38,778 nucleotides of DNA. It comes from Kineosporia sp. A_224. GTDB lineage: Bacteria > Actinomycetota > Actinomycetes > Actinomycetales > Kineosporiaceae. The stretch is taken from NCBI RefSeq assembly GCF_002198655.1, contig NZ_MWLN01000099.1, positions 1 through 38,778 of the forward strand, in the 5' to 3' direction. The notes beneath the pieces are model-generated. The model had not been told where the DNA came from, ran no database searches, and saw only the letters and a list, made by a program, of their open reading frames with translations. Below, one piece after another: positions 25,775 to 33,626 of the stretch (the stretch's first letter is position 1; every line of letters begins with the position of its first letter). The position numbers and the translations under genes are program-made.

Positions 25775-26860
25775 TCAGTCACGACGGGACGCCCCCGCTG
25801 ATGTGACGTGCGGCATGCCCGGCGCGGACGGCGTCGCTGCGGTGCCGGGGAGGCCTTGCGTCCCAAGGATCTTCGCGTAGACCGCGAGGTAGTCGGTGAC
25901 CATCCGGTCGGCGCCGAACCGGGCCGCGGCGCGGTCGCGGACCGCCTGCCGGTCGAGCCGGACGGCACGCTCGACGGCCGCGACCGCCGCCGCGGCGTCC
26001 GCCACGACGAACCCGGTGACCCCCTCGTCGACGACCTCGGGCATCGAGCCGCGTCGGTAGGCGACGACGGGGGTGCCGCACATCATCGCCTCGACGACCG
26101 AGAGCCCGAACGGCTCCTCGAAGTCGATCGGGTGCAGCAGCGCCGCGGCGGCGCCGAGGATGTCGGCGCGCTGCTGCGGGCCGACCGACCCCAGGTACCG
26201 GACGCGGTCGCCGTCGACGTACGGCTCGACCTCCTCGCGGAAGTACCTGTCGTCGTGGACGATCCCCGCGACGACGAGCCGGCGCCCGGCGGCGCGCGCG
26301 ATCCGCACCGCCTCGCCCGTGCCCTTGTCGGGGTGGATCCGGCCGAGGACCACGAGGTCCTCGCCGCCGGCGGCGGCGAACGGGAGCAGGGTCTCGTCGA
26401 CCCCGTGGTGCACGGTCGCCGCGTAGTCGAGGTCCGGGTGCCGGTCGGAGTCGGAGATCGAGACGAGCGCGGACCGGGACGCCCTGTAAGCGGGCAGGAT
26501 CGCCGGCCCGCCGAAACCGTGCACCGTCGTGACGAGCGGCGCCGCGCACAGCCGCTCGAAGGCGAGCGGGAGCCAGTCGAGGTGGCTGTGCACGACGTCG
26601 AACTCCCGCGCCCGGCCGAAGGCGTGCGCCACGTGCAGCGCCTCCTGGACCCGGCCGTCGAGGGCCGGGTCCTGGGCGTAGCCGTGCGGCACGACGCCGT
26701 CGAGCGCGGCGCTCGTCAGGGAGTCGAGCGTCGCGAACAGCGTGACGTCGACCCCTTGTGCGACAAGGCCTTCCGCGAGCAGGCTCGCGACCTGCTCCCA
26801 GGGGCCGTAGTGCTCGGGCGGGCTGCGCCAGGCGACCGGCGCGAGCACCGCGACCCTCAC
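25775..26860 (-). CDS. Glycosyltransferase, GT4 family
   Basis: The protein has 361 aa with a GTG start at 26860 overlapping the upstream small gene's stop by 4 nt. The GT-B start is RVAVLAPVAWRSPPEHYGPW; the donor domain has EPFGLSVVEAMMCGTPVVA, the EX7E motif, and LVVLGRIHPDKGTGEAVRIA. The HSHLDWLPLAFERL helix is also typical. It resembles GT4 enzymes related to mannosyl- or glucosyltransferases, but the sugar cannot be read from sequence. It is separated from the second GT4 by 195 bp, so the operon may split there. Confidence 0.9.
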   Translation of the reverse strand: MRVAVLAPVAWRSPPEHYGPWEQVASLLAEGLVAQGVDVTLFATLDSLTSAALDGVVPHGYAQDPALDGRVQEALHVAHAFGRAREFDVVHSHLDWLPLAFERLCAAPLVTTVHGFGGPAILPAYRASRSALVSISDSDRHPDLDYAATVHHGVDETLLPFAAAGGEDLVVLGRIHPDKGTGEAVRIARAAGRRLVVAGIVHDDRYFREEVEPYVDGDRVRYLGSVGPQQRADILGAAAALLHPIDFEEPFGLSVVEAMMCGTPVVAYRRGSMPEVVDEGVTGFVVADAAAAVAAVERAVRLDRQAVRDRAAARFGADRMVTDYLAVYAKILGTQGLPGTAATPSAPGMPHVTSAGASRRD

Positions 26861-27078
26861 GTGAAGGAGGCCGGGACGGCGACGTTCTCGAGCGTGCCGG
26901 TCTCGTCCGGGACCTGCTCGTCGGTGACGACGTACACGTGCGACGCCTGCCACGGCCCGGGGCCGACGACGACCCGGTGGCCGACGCCGATCACCCCGAC
27001 CCAGCGTCGTCCGTCGAGGTCGCCGCCGCGCAGGACCAGGTGCCGGTCCTGGGTCTCGTACGTCCGCGGTGCCGTCAC
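26857..27078 (-). CDS. Small hypothetical protein, paralogue of the gene at 11208
   Basis: The protein has 73 aa with a GTG start at 27078; GGGGAAGG lies about 6 bases upstream, inside the end of the SPFH gene. Its core (YETQDRHLVLRGGDLDGRRW, then VGHRVV, VYVVTDEQV and NVAVPASFT) matches the 84-aa protein at 11208-11462. It sits one base after the SPFH stop and overlaps the GT4 start, so it is embedded in the operon. Function unknown; the two copies define a small family. Confidence 0.75.
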   Translation of the reverse strand: MTAPRTYETQDRHLVLRGGDLDGRRWVGVIGVGHRVVVGPGPWQASHVYVVTDEQVPDETGTLENVAVPASFT

Positions 27079-27079
27079 G

Positions 27080-27955
27080 TCAGGCCTTCCCCGCCGGGGC
27101 GGTGCGCCCGTTGTCGGCGGTGTCGCGGGCCAGGTCGGGGACGACGTCCGGGATCACGACACCGAGCGGCTCGACGGCGTCGGTCGTGAGCGGCGGCACC
27201 TCACTGGCCCGGTCGAAGAAGCGGAGCAGCTCGACCGGGAACGGCATGACGAGCGTGCTGTTCTTCTCGGCGGCGACGTCGACGACGGTCTGCAGCAGCC
27301 GGAGCTGGAGCGCACCGGGGGTGTCGCCCATCGCGCGGGCCGCCTGGGCGAGCTTGGTCGAGGCCTGGAACTCGCCGTCCGCCGCGATGACCCGGGCGCG
27401 ACGCTCCCGCTCGGCCTCGGCCTGGCGGGACATCGAGCGCTTCATGCCCTCGGGCAGGGCGACATCCTTGACCTCGACGCGCTCGATGTGGAGCCCCCAC
27501 GGGCCCTCGGTCGGGGCGTCGATGACGGCCTTGAGCTCGGCGTTGATGCCCTCGCGGTCCGACAGGAGGGTGTCGAGGTCGACGCGGCCGATCACCGCGC
27601 GCAGCGAGGTCTGCGAGACCTGCGAGACGGCCATCGGGTAGTTCTGGACGTTGATGATCGCCTTCACCGGGTCGATGACCCGGAAGTAGACGACGGCGTC
27701 CACGGTGAGGGTGACGTTGTCGCGCGTGATGGCGCCCTGCGCCGGGATGCCCATGACGACGGTCTGCATGGAGACCTTCGTGAGCTTGTCGGCGATCGGG
27801 ACGATGAGCTGCAGGCCGGGTTCGCGCAGGCCGGGCTGCAGCTTGCCGAAGCGCAGGACCACCCCGCGCTCGTACTGCTGGACCATGCGCACGCTCGCTG
27901 CGAGAAGCAGCAGCGCGACCACGACAATGATGCCGAGAACGACGGGAACGACCAT
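27080..27955 (-). CDS. SPFH/stomatin-like (slipin) membrane protein
   Basis: The protein has 291 aa. The ATG at 27955 has GAGGA about 6 bases upstream. An N-terminal membrane anchor (VVLGIIVVVALLLLAASV) is followed by the SPFH/Band 7 domain (QQYERGVVLRFGKLQPG, AIINVQNYPMAVSQVSQTSL) and a coiled-coil of charged repeats (RSMSRQAEAERERRARVIAA). Stomatins organise membrane microdomains and scaffold proteases. The likely C-terminal ends at APAGKA. It heads the glycan gene run, which may point to a membrane platform for the glycosyltransferases; this is inference. A partner NfeD-type protein is not seen. Confidence 0.92.
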   Translation of the reverse strand: MVVPVVLGIIVVVALLLLAASVRMVQQYERGVVLRFGKLQPGLREPGLQLIVPIADKLTKVSMQTVVMGIPAQGAITRDNVTLTVDAVVYFRVIDPVKAIINVQNYPMAVSQVSQTSLRAVIGRVDLDTLLSDREGINAELKAVIDAPTEGPWGLHIERVEVKDVALPEGMKRSMSRQAEAERERRARVIAADGEFQASTKLAQAARAMGDTPGALQLRLLQTVVDVAAEKNSTLVMPFPVELLRFFDRASEVPPLTTDAVEPLGVVIPDVVPDLARDTADNGRTAPAGKA

Positions 27956-28160
27956 GACGAGTCCTCACGTCCGCGGGGCGGACGGTTCGCGACGCACGGG
28001 GGAGCGGCCGCAGCTGCGGCGCCTCCGTCACCGAGGTCCTGAGTGACACCTTCACCCTACGCCCCGGGTGCGAACCGGGGCCGGGGCCTGTCGCCCGGGC
28101 CGCTGCGCCGGCGTCGAACAGCAGTCCCGGTGGTCGGTTGCCTGCAGTACGGTGATCGAC

Positions 28161-29093
28161 ATGGTCTCGGAGCCGGTCGCCGGGGTCGACCACCCGTCGA
28201 CGGCCGCGCAGCTGCGTCAGTGGTTCCCGGACGACGACGCGTGCATCGAGTACCTGGCGCGGCTGCGCTGGCCCGACGGGTTCGTCTGCCCGGCGTGCTC
28301 GGGTCGCGAGTACTGGCGGACCGGGGCCGGGCTGTGGATGTGCGCCGCCTGCTCGCGCAAGACGTCGGTGACGTCCGGGACGCTGTTCCACCGCTCGCGG
28401 TCGCCGCTGACGACGTGGTTCGACGCGATCTGGTTCGTCACCTCCTCGAAGGAGGGGATGACGGCCGCAGCGCTCCAGCAGCACCTCGGTCTCGCGTCGT
28501 ACGAGACCGCGTGGTCGTGGCTGCACCTGATGCGCCGCGCGATGGTCCTTCCGGACGGTGAGCTCCTCGGCGGTACCGGCGTCGAGCAGGTCGAGGTCGG
28601 TGAGGCGTTCCTCGGCGGGGTGACCCGCGACCTGCCCGGCGCGACGACGCTCGAGGTGCCGGTGATGATCGCCGTCGAACGGCTCGGGCCGCGGCGGCTC
28701 GGCCGGGTGCGGCTGGAGACCACCCGTCACCCGGGCACGCTCGAGGCGCTGCACTTCGCGGCCCGCGTCGCCGAGCCGGGCGCGACGGTCGCGACCGACG
28801 GCTCGCCGAAGTTCCGCCGGCTCGCGCTCATGGGGTTCGAGCAGACGTGCGTCCCCGGGTTCGAGGAGCCGGCTGCCGGCCGCATCCTTCCGGGGCCGCG
28901 GCAGGTCGCCCTGCAGCTCAACCGCTGGATGATCGCGGGGATGCGGTACGGCGTCCGCGAACGGCACCTGCAGGGCTACCTCGACGAGTTCATGTTCCGG
29001 TCCGGCCGACGGACGGCGGTCTCGAGGGGACTGCTCTTCTTCCGGCTCATGGAGCAGGCCGTGAACGGCGGGCGGCGTCCTAGGGAGCGGTAG
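28161..29093 (+). CDS. IS1595-family transposase-like protein with degenerate catalytic site
   Basis: The protein has 310 aa. A zinc ribbon (FVCPACSGREYW, WMCAACSRKTSVTSGTLF) and the family's SWLHLMRRAMVLPDG and LQGYLDEFMFRSGRRT, then SRGLLFFRLM are clear IS1595/ISXO2-type traits. The first catalytic Asp (EVDE in the family) is Gly147 (VEVGEAFLGG), and the THxG-type site near the end reads GMRYGV. Asp213 (VATDGSPKF) is kept. It is therefore probably inactive in transposition; it may be a decayed or a domesticated copy. No terminal inverted repeats were found. It overlaps the convergent VOC gene by 14 nt. Confidence 0.75.
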   Translation: MVSEPVAGVDHPSTAAQLRQWFPDDDACIEYLARLRWPDGFVCPACSGREYWRTGAGLWMCAACSRKTSVTSGTLFHRSRSPLTTWFDAIWFVTSSKEGMTAAALQQHLGLASYETAWSWLHLMRRAMVLPDGELLGGTGVEQVEVGEAFLGGVTRDLPGATTLEVPVMIAVERLGPRRLGRVRLETTRHPGTLEALHFAARVAEPGATVATDGSPKFRRLALMGFEQTCVPGFEEPAAGRILPGPRQVALQLNRWMIAGMRYGVRERHLQGYLDEFMFRSGRRTAVSRGLLFFRLMEQAVNGGRRPRER

Positions 29094-29463
29094 GCGCGTC
29101 GCGCCGTCCGCCGAGCACGCAGAACTCGTTGCCCTCCGGGTCGGCGAGGACGACCCAGGACGCGTCGCCCTGGCCGACGTCGACGGGCCGGGCGCCGAGG
29201 TCGAGCAGGCGACGGACCTCGTGCGCCTGATCGGCGTCCGTCGGGGTGAGGTCGACGTGGAGCCGGTTCTTGAGGGTCTTGGGCTCGGGGACGTGCGCGA
29301 AGGTCAGCGTCGGTGCTGCGCCTCCGTGCGGCGCCGGGGCGCCGATCGTGACGACGCCGCCGTCGTCCTCCTGGATCTCGTAGCCGAGCACCGCGCACCA
29401 GAACCGGGCCAGGCGGCGGGGGTCGGCGCAGTCGACCGCGAGGTCGGTGAACCTGCTGGTCAT
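29080..29463 (-). CDS. VOC-family (glyoxalase-like) protein
   Basis: The protein has 127 aa. The ATG at 29463 has GGAGG upstream. It opens SRFTDLAVDCADPRRLARFW, then CAVLGYEIQEDDGGVV, and ends DPEGNEFCVLGG, which is the VOC/bleomycin-resistance fold with the typical DPEGNEFCV signature. It could bind a metal and act as an isomerase, dioxygenase or antibiotic-binding protein; no substrate can be chosen. Its promoter region is shared with a LexA-like box and the DUF222-HNH gene. Confidence 0.85.
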   Translation of the reverse strand: MTSRFTDLAVDCADPRRLARFWCAVLGYEIQEDDGGVVTIGAPAPHGGAAPTLTFAHVPEPKTLKNRLHVDLTPTDADQAHEVRRLLDLGARPVDVGQGDASWVVLADPEGNEFCVLGGRRDAPTAP

Positions 29464-29507
29464 CGCGTGCCTCCTCGTACGAGCTGCTGACTTCAGTCAC
29501 TGTAGAT

Positions 29508-29523
29508 TCGAACATACGTTCGA
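29508..29523. promoter_or_regulatory. LexA SOS box
   Basis: TCGAAC-ATAC-GTTCGA is a perfect palindrome that matches the actinobacterial/Gram-positive LexA consensus (TCGAAC-N4-GTTCGA). It lies 31 bases before the ATG of the DUF222-HNH gene and 44 bases from the VOC start. It is the strongest single regulatory site in the window and predicts DNA-damage induction. Confidence 0.85.
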
Positions 29524-29554
29524 CAAATGATCAGGATCGCGATAGTCTCGGATC

Positions 29555-31495
29555 ATGGTCGAGCGGGTGTCGCAGTGCGCGGTCGGAGTCGGTGACGCCG
29601 GCCTCGCCGAGCTGCCGGTGGACCCGTTCGGTGAGGAGATCCGCTGGACCGCAGCGGATCTGCTGGAGTGCCCGGTTGGGGGCGAGGAGCTGCAGCGCGT
29701 CCTGGCCGCTGAGCGGGCGGCCCGGTTGGTCGACGACTGGTGGGCGGATCCTGGTGCGGCGCGGCGGGACTGGGATGCCGACCTCGCCCGGTTGTCCGCG
29801 CTGGTCGTTGCCGATGATCGGCGGGACGTGGTCGAGCGGCGGGCCGTCCTCGACGGTGCGCCGGGTCTCGGGTCGTTCGCGGCGGCGCTGGAGGTCCTCG
29901 ACGGGGCGGCGGCGTGGACGCCGGAGCAGGCCGCTGTGGAGGGGTTCGTCGACGAGCTGGAAGACGGTGCGATCTCGGGGTTCGCGGCGGCGCGGCGGGT
30001 GGAGAACCATGCGCTGTGGCTGCAGGTCGCTCTTGCGGCGAAGGTCGTCCGGGCGTTCACCGGGCGTACCCCGTCGTTGCCGCGCCGGACCCGGTCAGGG
30101 CGGCTGCTGACGGACGACCAGGACGCCCTGGTCGACGGGTCGGTCGCGCTCGAGCTCGCGGTCGCGGCCGGGATCACCCAGGGCAGGGCCGCCGCCCTGG
30201 TCGACGCCGCGACCGCGCTCGTCATCGACCAGCGGTTGCCGCTGACGGCGCAGGTCCTGGAGCAGGGCCGGCTCGACTGGCCGCGGTTGCGGATGGTCGT
30301 GTCCCGGACCCGGGCGCTGACCGTCGACGCCGCGCAGGCCGTCGAGCGGCTGGTGTACGCGACACCCGCGGTGCTGGACGGGGGCACTCGCCGGTTCGAC
30401 ACCGCGCTGACTGCCGCGGTCCTGGCGGTGGATGCGGACGCGGAGGCCAAGCGCCGCAAGCGGCTGCGCAGGGGCCGCCGGGTGAGCATCCAGACCACCG
30501 ACGACGGTGCCGCCCTGTTCACCGCGGTCGGGCCGGGTGAGGCGGTCACCGCCGCGTACAACGGCCTGGACGCCGCCGCCCGTTACCTCAGGCAACACGG
30601 CGACCCACGGACCCTGGACCAGCTCCGCCACGACCTGTTCGTCACCGGCTGCACCAGCGGCTACCTCCCGGTCCCCGCTGACATCCTGCCGGTCCCGCCC
30701 GGGTGCGTCCCCGACGGCTCGACCACTGCGGCGCCCGGCTCGGTGGTCACCGGCCAGACCGGCCAGACCGGCCAGACCGGCCAGACCAGCGCGACCGGCG
30801 CGACCAGCAACGCGGCCGCCGGCGCGGCCGCCATCGACACCACGGCCAGTGCCGGAAGCACCGACGAGCAGACAGTGCCCGAGTGGTTCACCACCACCTG
30901 GCCCGACGTCCAGGTCGCCGTCAACGTCACCGTCTCCGCCGAGACCCTGATGGGCCTGGTCAACGACCCCGGCACGCTCCAGGGGTACGGGCCGATCCCG
31001 GCGGATGCGATCCGCGACCTCGCGAAGAACGGTGTGTTCCGGTGTCTGGTCGTCGATGGCGAGCACGGCACGGTGCTGGGGGTCGGGAAGAACACGTTCA
31101 CGCCCGGGTACGTCGCGAGCGAACGGTTGAAGCTGCTCATCGAGCACGCGTTCCCGACGTGCACCGCGCCGCACTGCGAGAAGCCCTCGTGGCGCTGCGA
31201 TCTCGATCATGCGACGCCCTACGCACAGGGCGGAGCCACATGCTCATGCACCGTGAGACCGCTCTGCAGACCGTGCCATCGACTCAAGACCGCCGGACTC
31301 CTCGTGCCGGAACAACGCCACGACCCCGCCGACCCACCCGGCACCACCACCTGGACCACCCGCACCGGACGCGCCTACACCGCACTCCCCCACACGCCGC
31401 TGCCGCACGCCCTGATGCCGCACGCTGTGGTGCCGGCCGCCGGCGTCGGTCGACCGCGGTCGGCTCGTTCGGTCGAGGACCCACCTCCGTTCTAG
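29555..31495 (+). CDS. DUF222/13E12-type protein with C-terminal HNH endonuclease domain
   Basis: The protein has 646 aa. The DUF222 (13E12 repeat) region spans roughly 60-340, with helical segments such as ISGFAAARRVENHALWLQ and TDDGAALFTAVGPGEAV. A low-complexity linker with a TGQ repeat at about 399-411 precedes the HNH domain: HCEKPSWRCDLDHATPYAQG around 541-560, then CTVRPLCRPCHRLKT. The usual Asn of the HNH core is Thr here and a His is Cys (CRPCH), so nuclease activity is uncertain. M. tuberculosis 13E12 genes are known LexA targets, and a perfect LexA box precedes this one. These genes spread as repeats and may be mobile. Confidence 0.9.
   Translation: MVERVSQCAVGVGDAGLAELPVDPFGEEIRWTAADLLECPVGGEELQRVLAAERAARLVDDWWADPGAARRDWDADLARLSALVVADDRRDVVERRAVLDGAPGLGSFAAALEVLDGAAAWTPEQAAVEGFVDELEDGAISGFAAARRVENHALWLQVALAAKVVRAFTGRTPSLPRRTRSGRLLTDDQDALVDGSVALELAVAAGITQGRAAALVDAATALVIDQRLPLTAQVLEQGRLDWPRLRMVVSRTRALTVDAAQAVERLVYATPAVLDGGTRRFDTALTAAVLAVDADAEAKRRKRLRRGRRVSIQTTDDGAALFTAVGPGEAVTAAYNGLDAAARYLRQHGDPRTLDQLRHDLFVTGCTSGYLPVPADILPVPPGCVPDGSTTAAPGSVVTGQTGQTGQTGQTSATGATSNAAAGAAAIDTTASAGSTDEQTVPEWFTTTWPDVQVAVNVTVSAETLMGLVNDPGTLQGYGPIPADAIRDLAKNGVFRCLVVDGEHGTVLGVGKNTFTPGYVASERLKLLIEHAFPTCTAPHCEKPSWRCDLDHATPYAQGGATCSCTVRPLCRPCHRLKTAGLLVPEQRHDPADPPGTTTWTTRTGRAYTALPHTPLPHALMPHAVVPAAGVGRPRSARSVEDPPPF
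30752..30787 (+). repeat. Four-copy 9-bp tandem repeat inside DUF222-HNH gene
   Basis: The 9-base unit GGCCAGACC occurs four times in perfect tandem and encodes a TGQ repeat in the interdomain linker. The period is a multiple of three, so copy-number changes would alter linker length without a frameshift. Confidence 0.9.
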
Positions 31496-31549
31496 GCCGA
31501 CTCCGCTCCGGGTCTGCTTGCGGCCGGGCCCGCCGGTGCCGGGACCGCG

Positions 31550-31622
31550 GTTCCTGATCTGCGCGTTCCTGATCTGCGCGTTCCTGATCTGCGCGTTCCC
31601 GATCAGCGCGTTCCCGACCTGC
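31550..31622. repeat. 15-bp tandem repeat downstream of DUF222-HNH gene
   Basis: GTTCCTGATCTGCGC occurs three times perfectly (31550-31594) followed by two diverged copies to 31622. It lies in the 231-bp gap between the HNH gene and the dihydrofolate-reductase-like gene. It could be a variable-number minisatellite. No gene is evident in the gap. Confidence 0.85.
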
Positions 31623-31726
31623 TTCCCTCCGGGTCGCGGAGTCCCTGCGTCGGTGTCGATGAGTCTGCCGTCATCTGTAAGTCTCAGCCGGGCACGGACA
31701 TCGCCATCCACGAAGGAGCCGGGGAC

Positions 31727-32350
31727 ATGGGACACATCGACATCGAGCTTTTCGCCACCCTCGACCTCGTCGGGCAGGCGCCGGGCGGTCCCGACGAGGA
31801 CCCGGACGGGTTCGCGTTCGGTGGCTGGCAGGCGCCACTCATGAACGATCTGTCGGGCGCGCAGGTCGCGGCCGCGTACGAGGGCACGGACGCGCTCCTG
31901 CTCGGCCGCCGGACCTACGACATCTTCGCCGCGTACTGGCCGCACCAGAGCGGCGCGGAGGACTCGATCGCCGCGCTCTTCAACAGGGTCCCGAAGTACG
32001 TGGCGTCCCGCGGCACGGCCGACCTGTCGTGGGCGGGGTCCTCGCAGCTCGGAGCGGACCTGCCGGCGGCCGTCCGCGAGATCCGGGACCGGCACGAGCA
32101 GGTCAAGGTCGTGGGCAGCCTCGACCTCGTGCAGACCCTGCTGCGTGAGCAGCTGTTCGACCGGCTCGACCTCTGGCTGCATCCCATCGTGCTCGGCGTC
32201 GGCAAGAAGGTGTTCGACGGCGGCGCGGTGCCGACGAACGTCAAGCTCCTCGACGCGCCGGTGGCGAGCCGGAACGGCGTCGTGCTGCTCCGCTACGGCC
32301 GCGCCGAGGGCACTCCCGCCACCGGCGACATGACCGCGCCCGAGCGCTGA
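31727..32350 (+). CDS. Dihydrofolate reductase-family (RibD C-terminal-like) protein
   Basis: The protein has 207 aa. The ATG at 31727 has AAGGAG upstream. It has the RibD_C/DHFR-like fold: GHIDIELFATLDLVGQAPGG, LLLGRRTYDIFAAYWP, VKVVGSLDLVQTLLREQL and LHPIVLGVGKKVF. Such proteins are NADPH-dependent reductases of uncertain substrate. A role in riboflavin synthesis is not supported because the deaminase domain is absent. It precedes the repeat region and IS110 element. Confidence 0.87.
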   Translation: MGHIDIELFATLDLVGQAPGGPDEDPDGFAFGGWQAPLMNDLSGAQVAAAYEGTDALLLGRRTYDIFAAYWPHQSGAEDSIAALFNRVPKYVASRGTADLSWAGSSQLGADLPAAVREIRDRHEQVKVVGSLDLVQTLLREQLFDRLDLWLHPIVLGVGKKVFDGGAVPTNVKLLDAPVASRNGVVLLRYGRAEGTPATGDMTAPER

Positions 32351-32393
32351 TCGGCACGACGACCAGCTCGGCGATCGGCACGAGGACCAGCTC
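32349..32393. repeat. Near-identical 21-bp direct repeat
   Basis: GATCGGCACGACGACCAGCTC (32349-32369) and a copy with one mismatch (32373-32393) are spaced by three bases, starting at the end of the DHFR-like gene. It may be a duplication formed during or near insertion of the IS110 element. Confidence 0.75.
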
Positions 32394-32439
32394 TCACGAG
32401 ACCCTCGGCGGAAGGGATGCGCTCAGACCGTATGGGGTG

Positions 32440-32547
32440 ACCGCCGTGTAGGTGGCGGTTGCGGGCCGGGGCCTCGCTCACGCAACTTCGTGGGTTGCCG
32501 GGCAGTGGTCGCTGCCCGGCCTATCCGACATGCGTGGGAGGCCCCGG
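32440..32547 (+). ncRNA. Candidate IS110 bridge RNA / structured transposase leader
   Basis: Three structural elements precede the transposase: a 6-bp hairpin (32440-32445 with 32454-32459); a perfect 9-bp hairpin GCCGGGCAG/CTGCCCGGC (32497-32520) with a 6-base loop; and a perfect 10-bp long-range stem, CCGGGGCCTC (32466-32475) with GAGGCCCCGG (32538-32547), enclosing the second hairpin. A CAAC/GTTG pair (32483-32486 with 32494-32497) adds a side stem. IS110 elements carry a bridge RNA in the non-coding region before the transposase, and this position fits. The long stem overlaps the ribosome site and GTG start. Confidence 0.55.
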
Positions 32548-33626
32548 TGTTCATCGAGCGTACGAGTGTTGGCCTGGACGTGCACGCACGATCGATCTCG
32601 GCCGCCGCGATCGACGGCTTGACCGGTGAGCTCGTCAAGGAACGACTGGTCCCGGTCCCGGACCTGGTCCTGGAGTGGTTGGCCCGCCGACCCGGCCCGG
32701 TCGCAGTGGTCTACGAGGCCGGCCCGACCGGGTACGGGCTGGCCCGCACGATCCGCGCCGCGGGGATCCGTTGCGAGGTCGCCGCGCCCTCGAAGGTCCG
32801 GCGGGCGGCCGGGGACCGGGTGAAGACCGATGCCCGGGACGCGCTGCTGCTGGCCCGACTGCTGCGGATGGACGAGATCACCCCGGTACGGGTCCCGACG
32901 GTCACCGAGGAAGCAGCCCGGGACCTGGTCCGGGCCCGCGAGGACACCCGGGTCGACCTGCTGCGGGCCCGGCACCGGGTCTCCAAGCTGCTGCTTCGCC
33001 ATGGGCACGTCTACTACGGCGGGAACGCCTGGACCGGCAAGCACGACCGGTGGCTGCGCAGCATCCGCTTCGACCAGCCCGCAACCCGGGCCGCGTACGA
33101 GGCCGACCTGGAAGCCGTCGGGTTCGCCGTCGCCCGCCGCGACCGGCTCGAGCAGATGATCGGGCAACTGGCCGCCGACAGCGAGTTCACCCCGGTCGTG
33201 CAACGCATCTGCTGCCTGCGCGGGGTTTCCACCCTGACCGGGTTCGCTCTCGCGGTCGAGGTCGGCGACTGGACCAGGTTCACCGGCGCCAGCATCGGCG
33301 CCTACCTCGGGCTGGTCCCCACCGAACACTCCAGCGGCGGATCCCGCCGCCAGGGCGGCATCACCAAGACCGGCAACAGCCACGCCCGCAGGCTGCTCAT
33401 CGAGGCCGCCTGGCACCACAAGGCCCGCTACGTCGCCGGCGCCACCATGCGCCGACGCTGGGACGACGCCCCACCCGCCGCCCGCGCCCGGGGCCACGAA
33501 GGAAACCAGCGGCTGCATCACCGCTGGACCCAGCTCGCGGCCCGGAGCAAGCCCCACACCGTCGCCAACACCGCCATCGCCAGGGAGCTCGCCGGCTGGT
33601 GCTGGTCCCTGGCCACCCTCACCTGA
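32547..33626 (+). CDS. IS110-family transposase/recombinase (DEDD)
   Basis: The protein has 359 aa. GTG 32547 is preferred: GGGAGG lies about 6 bases upstream and residues begin VFIERTSVGLDVHARS; an earlier GTG at 32490 would lie in the structured leader. The DEDD residues are visible as Asp11 (VGLDVHA), Glu57 (YEAGPTGYGL), Asp95 and Asp98 (TDARDALLLARL). The C-terminal Transposase_20 domain has RGVSTLTGFALAVEVGDW, SIGAYLGLVPTE and a serine-bearing NSHARRLLIEAAW. The family recombines circular intermediates with RNA-guided target choice. The element appears intact, so it could be active. Confidence 0.95.
   Translation: MFIERTSVGLDVHARSISAAAIDGLTGELVKERLVPVPDLVLEWLARRPGPVAVVYEAGPTGYGLARTIRAAGIRCEVAAPSKVRRAAGDRVKTDARDALLLARLLRMDEITPVRVPTVTEEAARDLVRAREDTRVDLLRARHRVSKLLLRHGHVYYGGNAWTGKHDRWLRSIRFDQPATRAAYEADLEAVGFAVARRDRLEQMIGQLAADSEFTPVVQRICCLRGVSTLTGFALAVEVGDWTRFTGASIGAYLGLVPTEHSSGGSRRQGGITKTGNSHARRLLIEAAWHHKARYVAGATMRRRWDDAPPAARARGHEGNQRLHHRWTQLAARSKPHTVANTAIARELAGWCWSLATLT

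Larger units (their letters stand above)
32440..33626 (+). mobile_element. IS110-family insertion sequence (boundaries not resolved)
   Basis: This is the minimal extent, from the structured leader through the transposase. IS110 elements lack terminal inverted repeats, so true ends cannot be fixed here. The right end probably lies in the 316-bp gap before the aldehyde dehydrogenase gene, and the left end near or before 32400. Confidence 0.6.

Noticed and set aside
31550-31622. Pentapeptide-repeat-like translation (NAQIR units) on the minus strand
   Set aside because: It only reflects a 15-bp DNA tandem repeat; the surrounding frame lies opposite real genes and has no further repeats.
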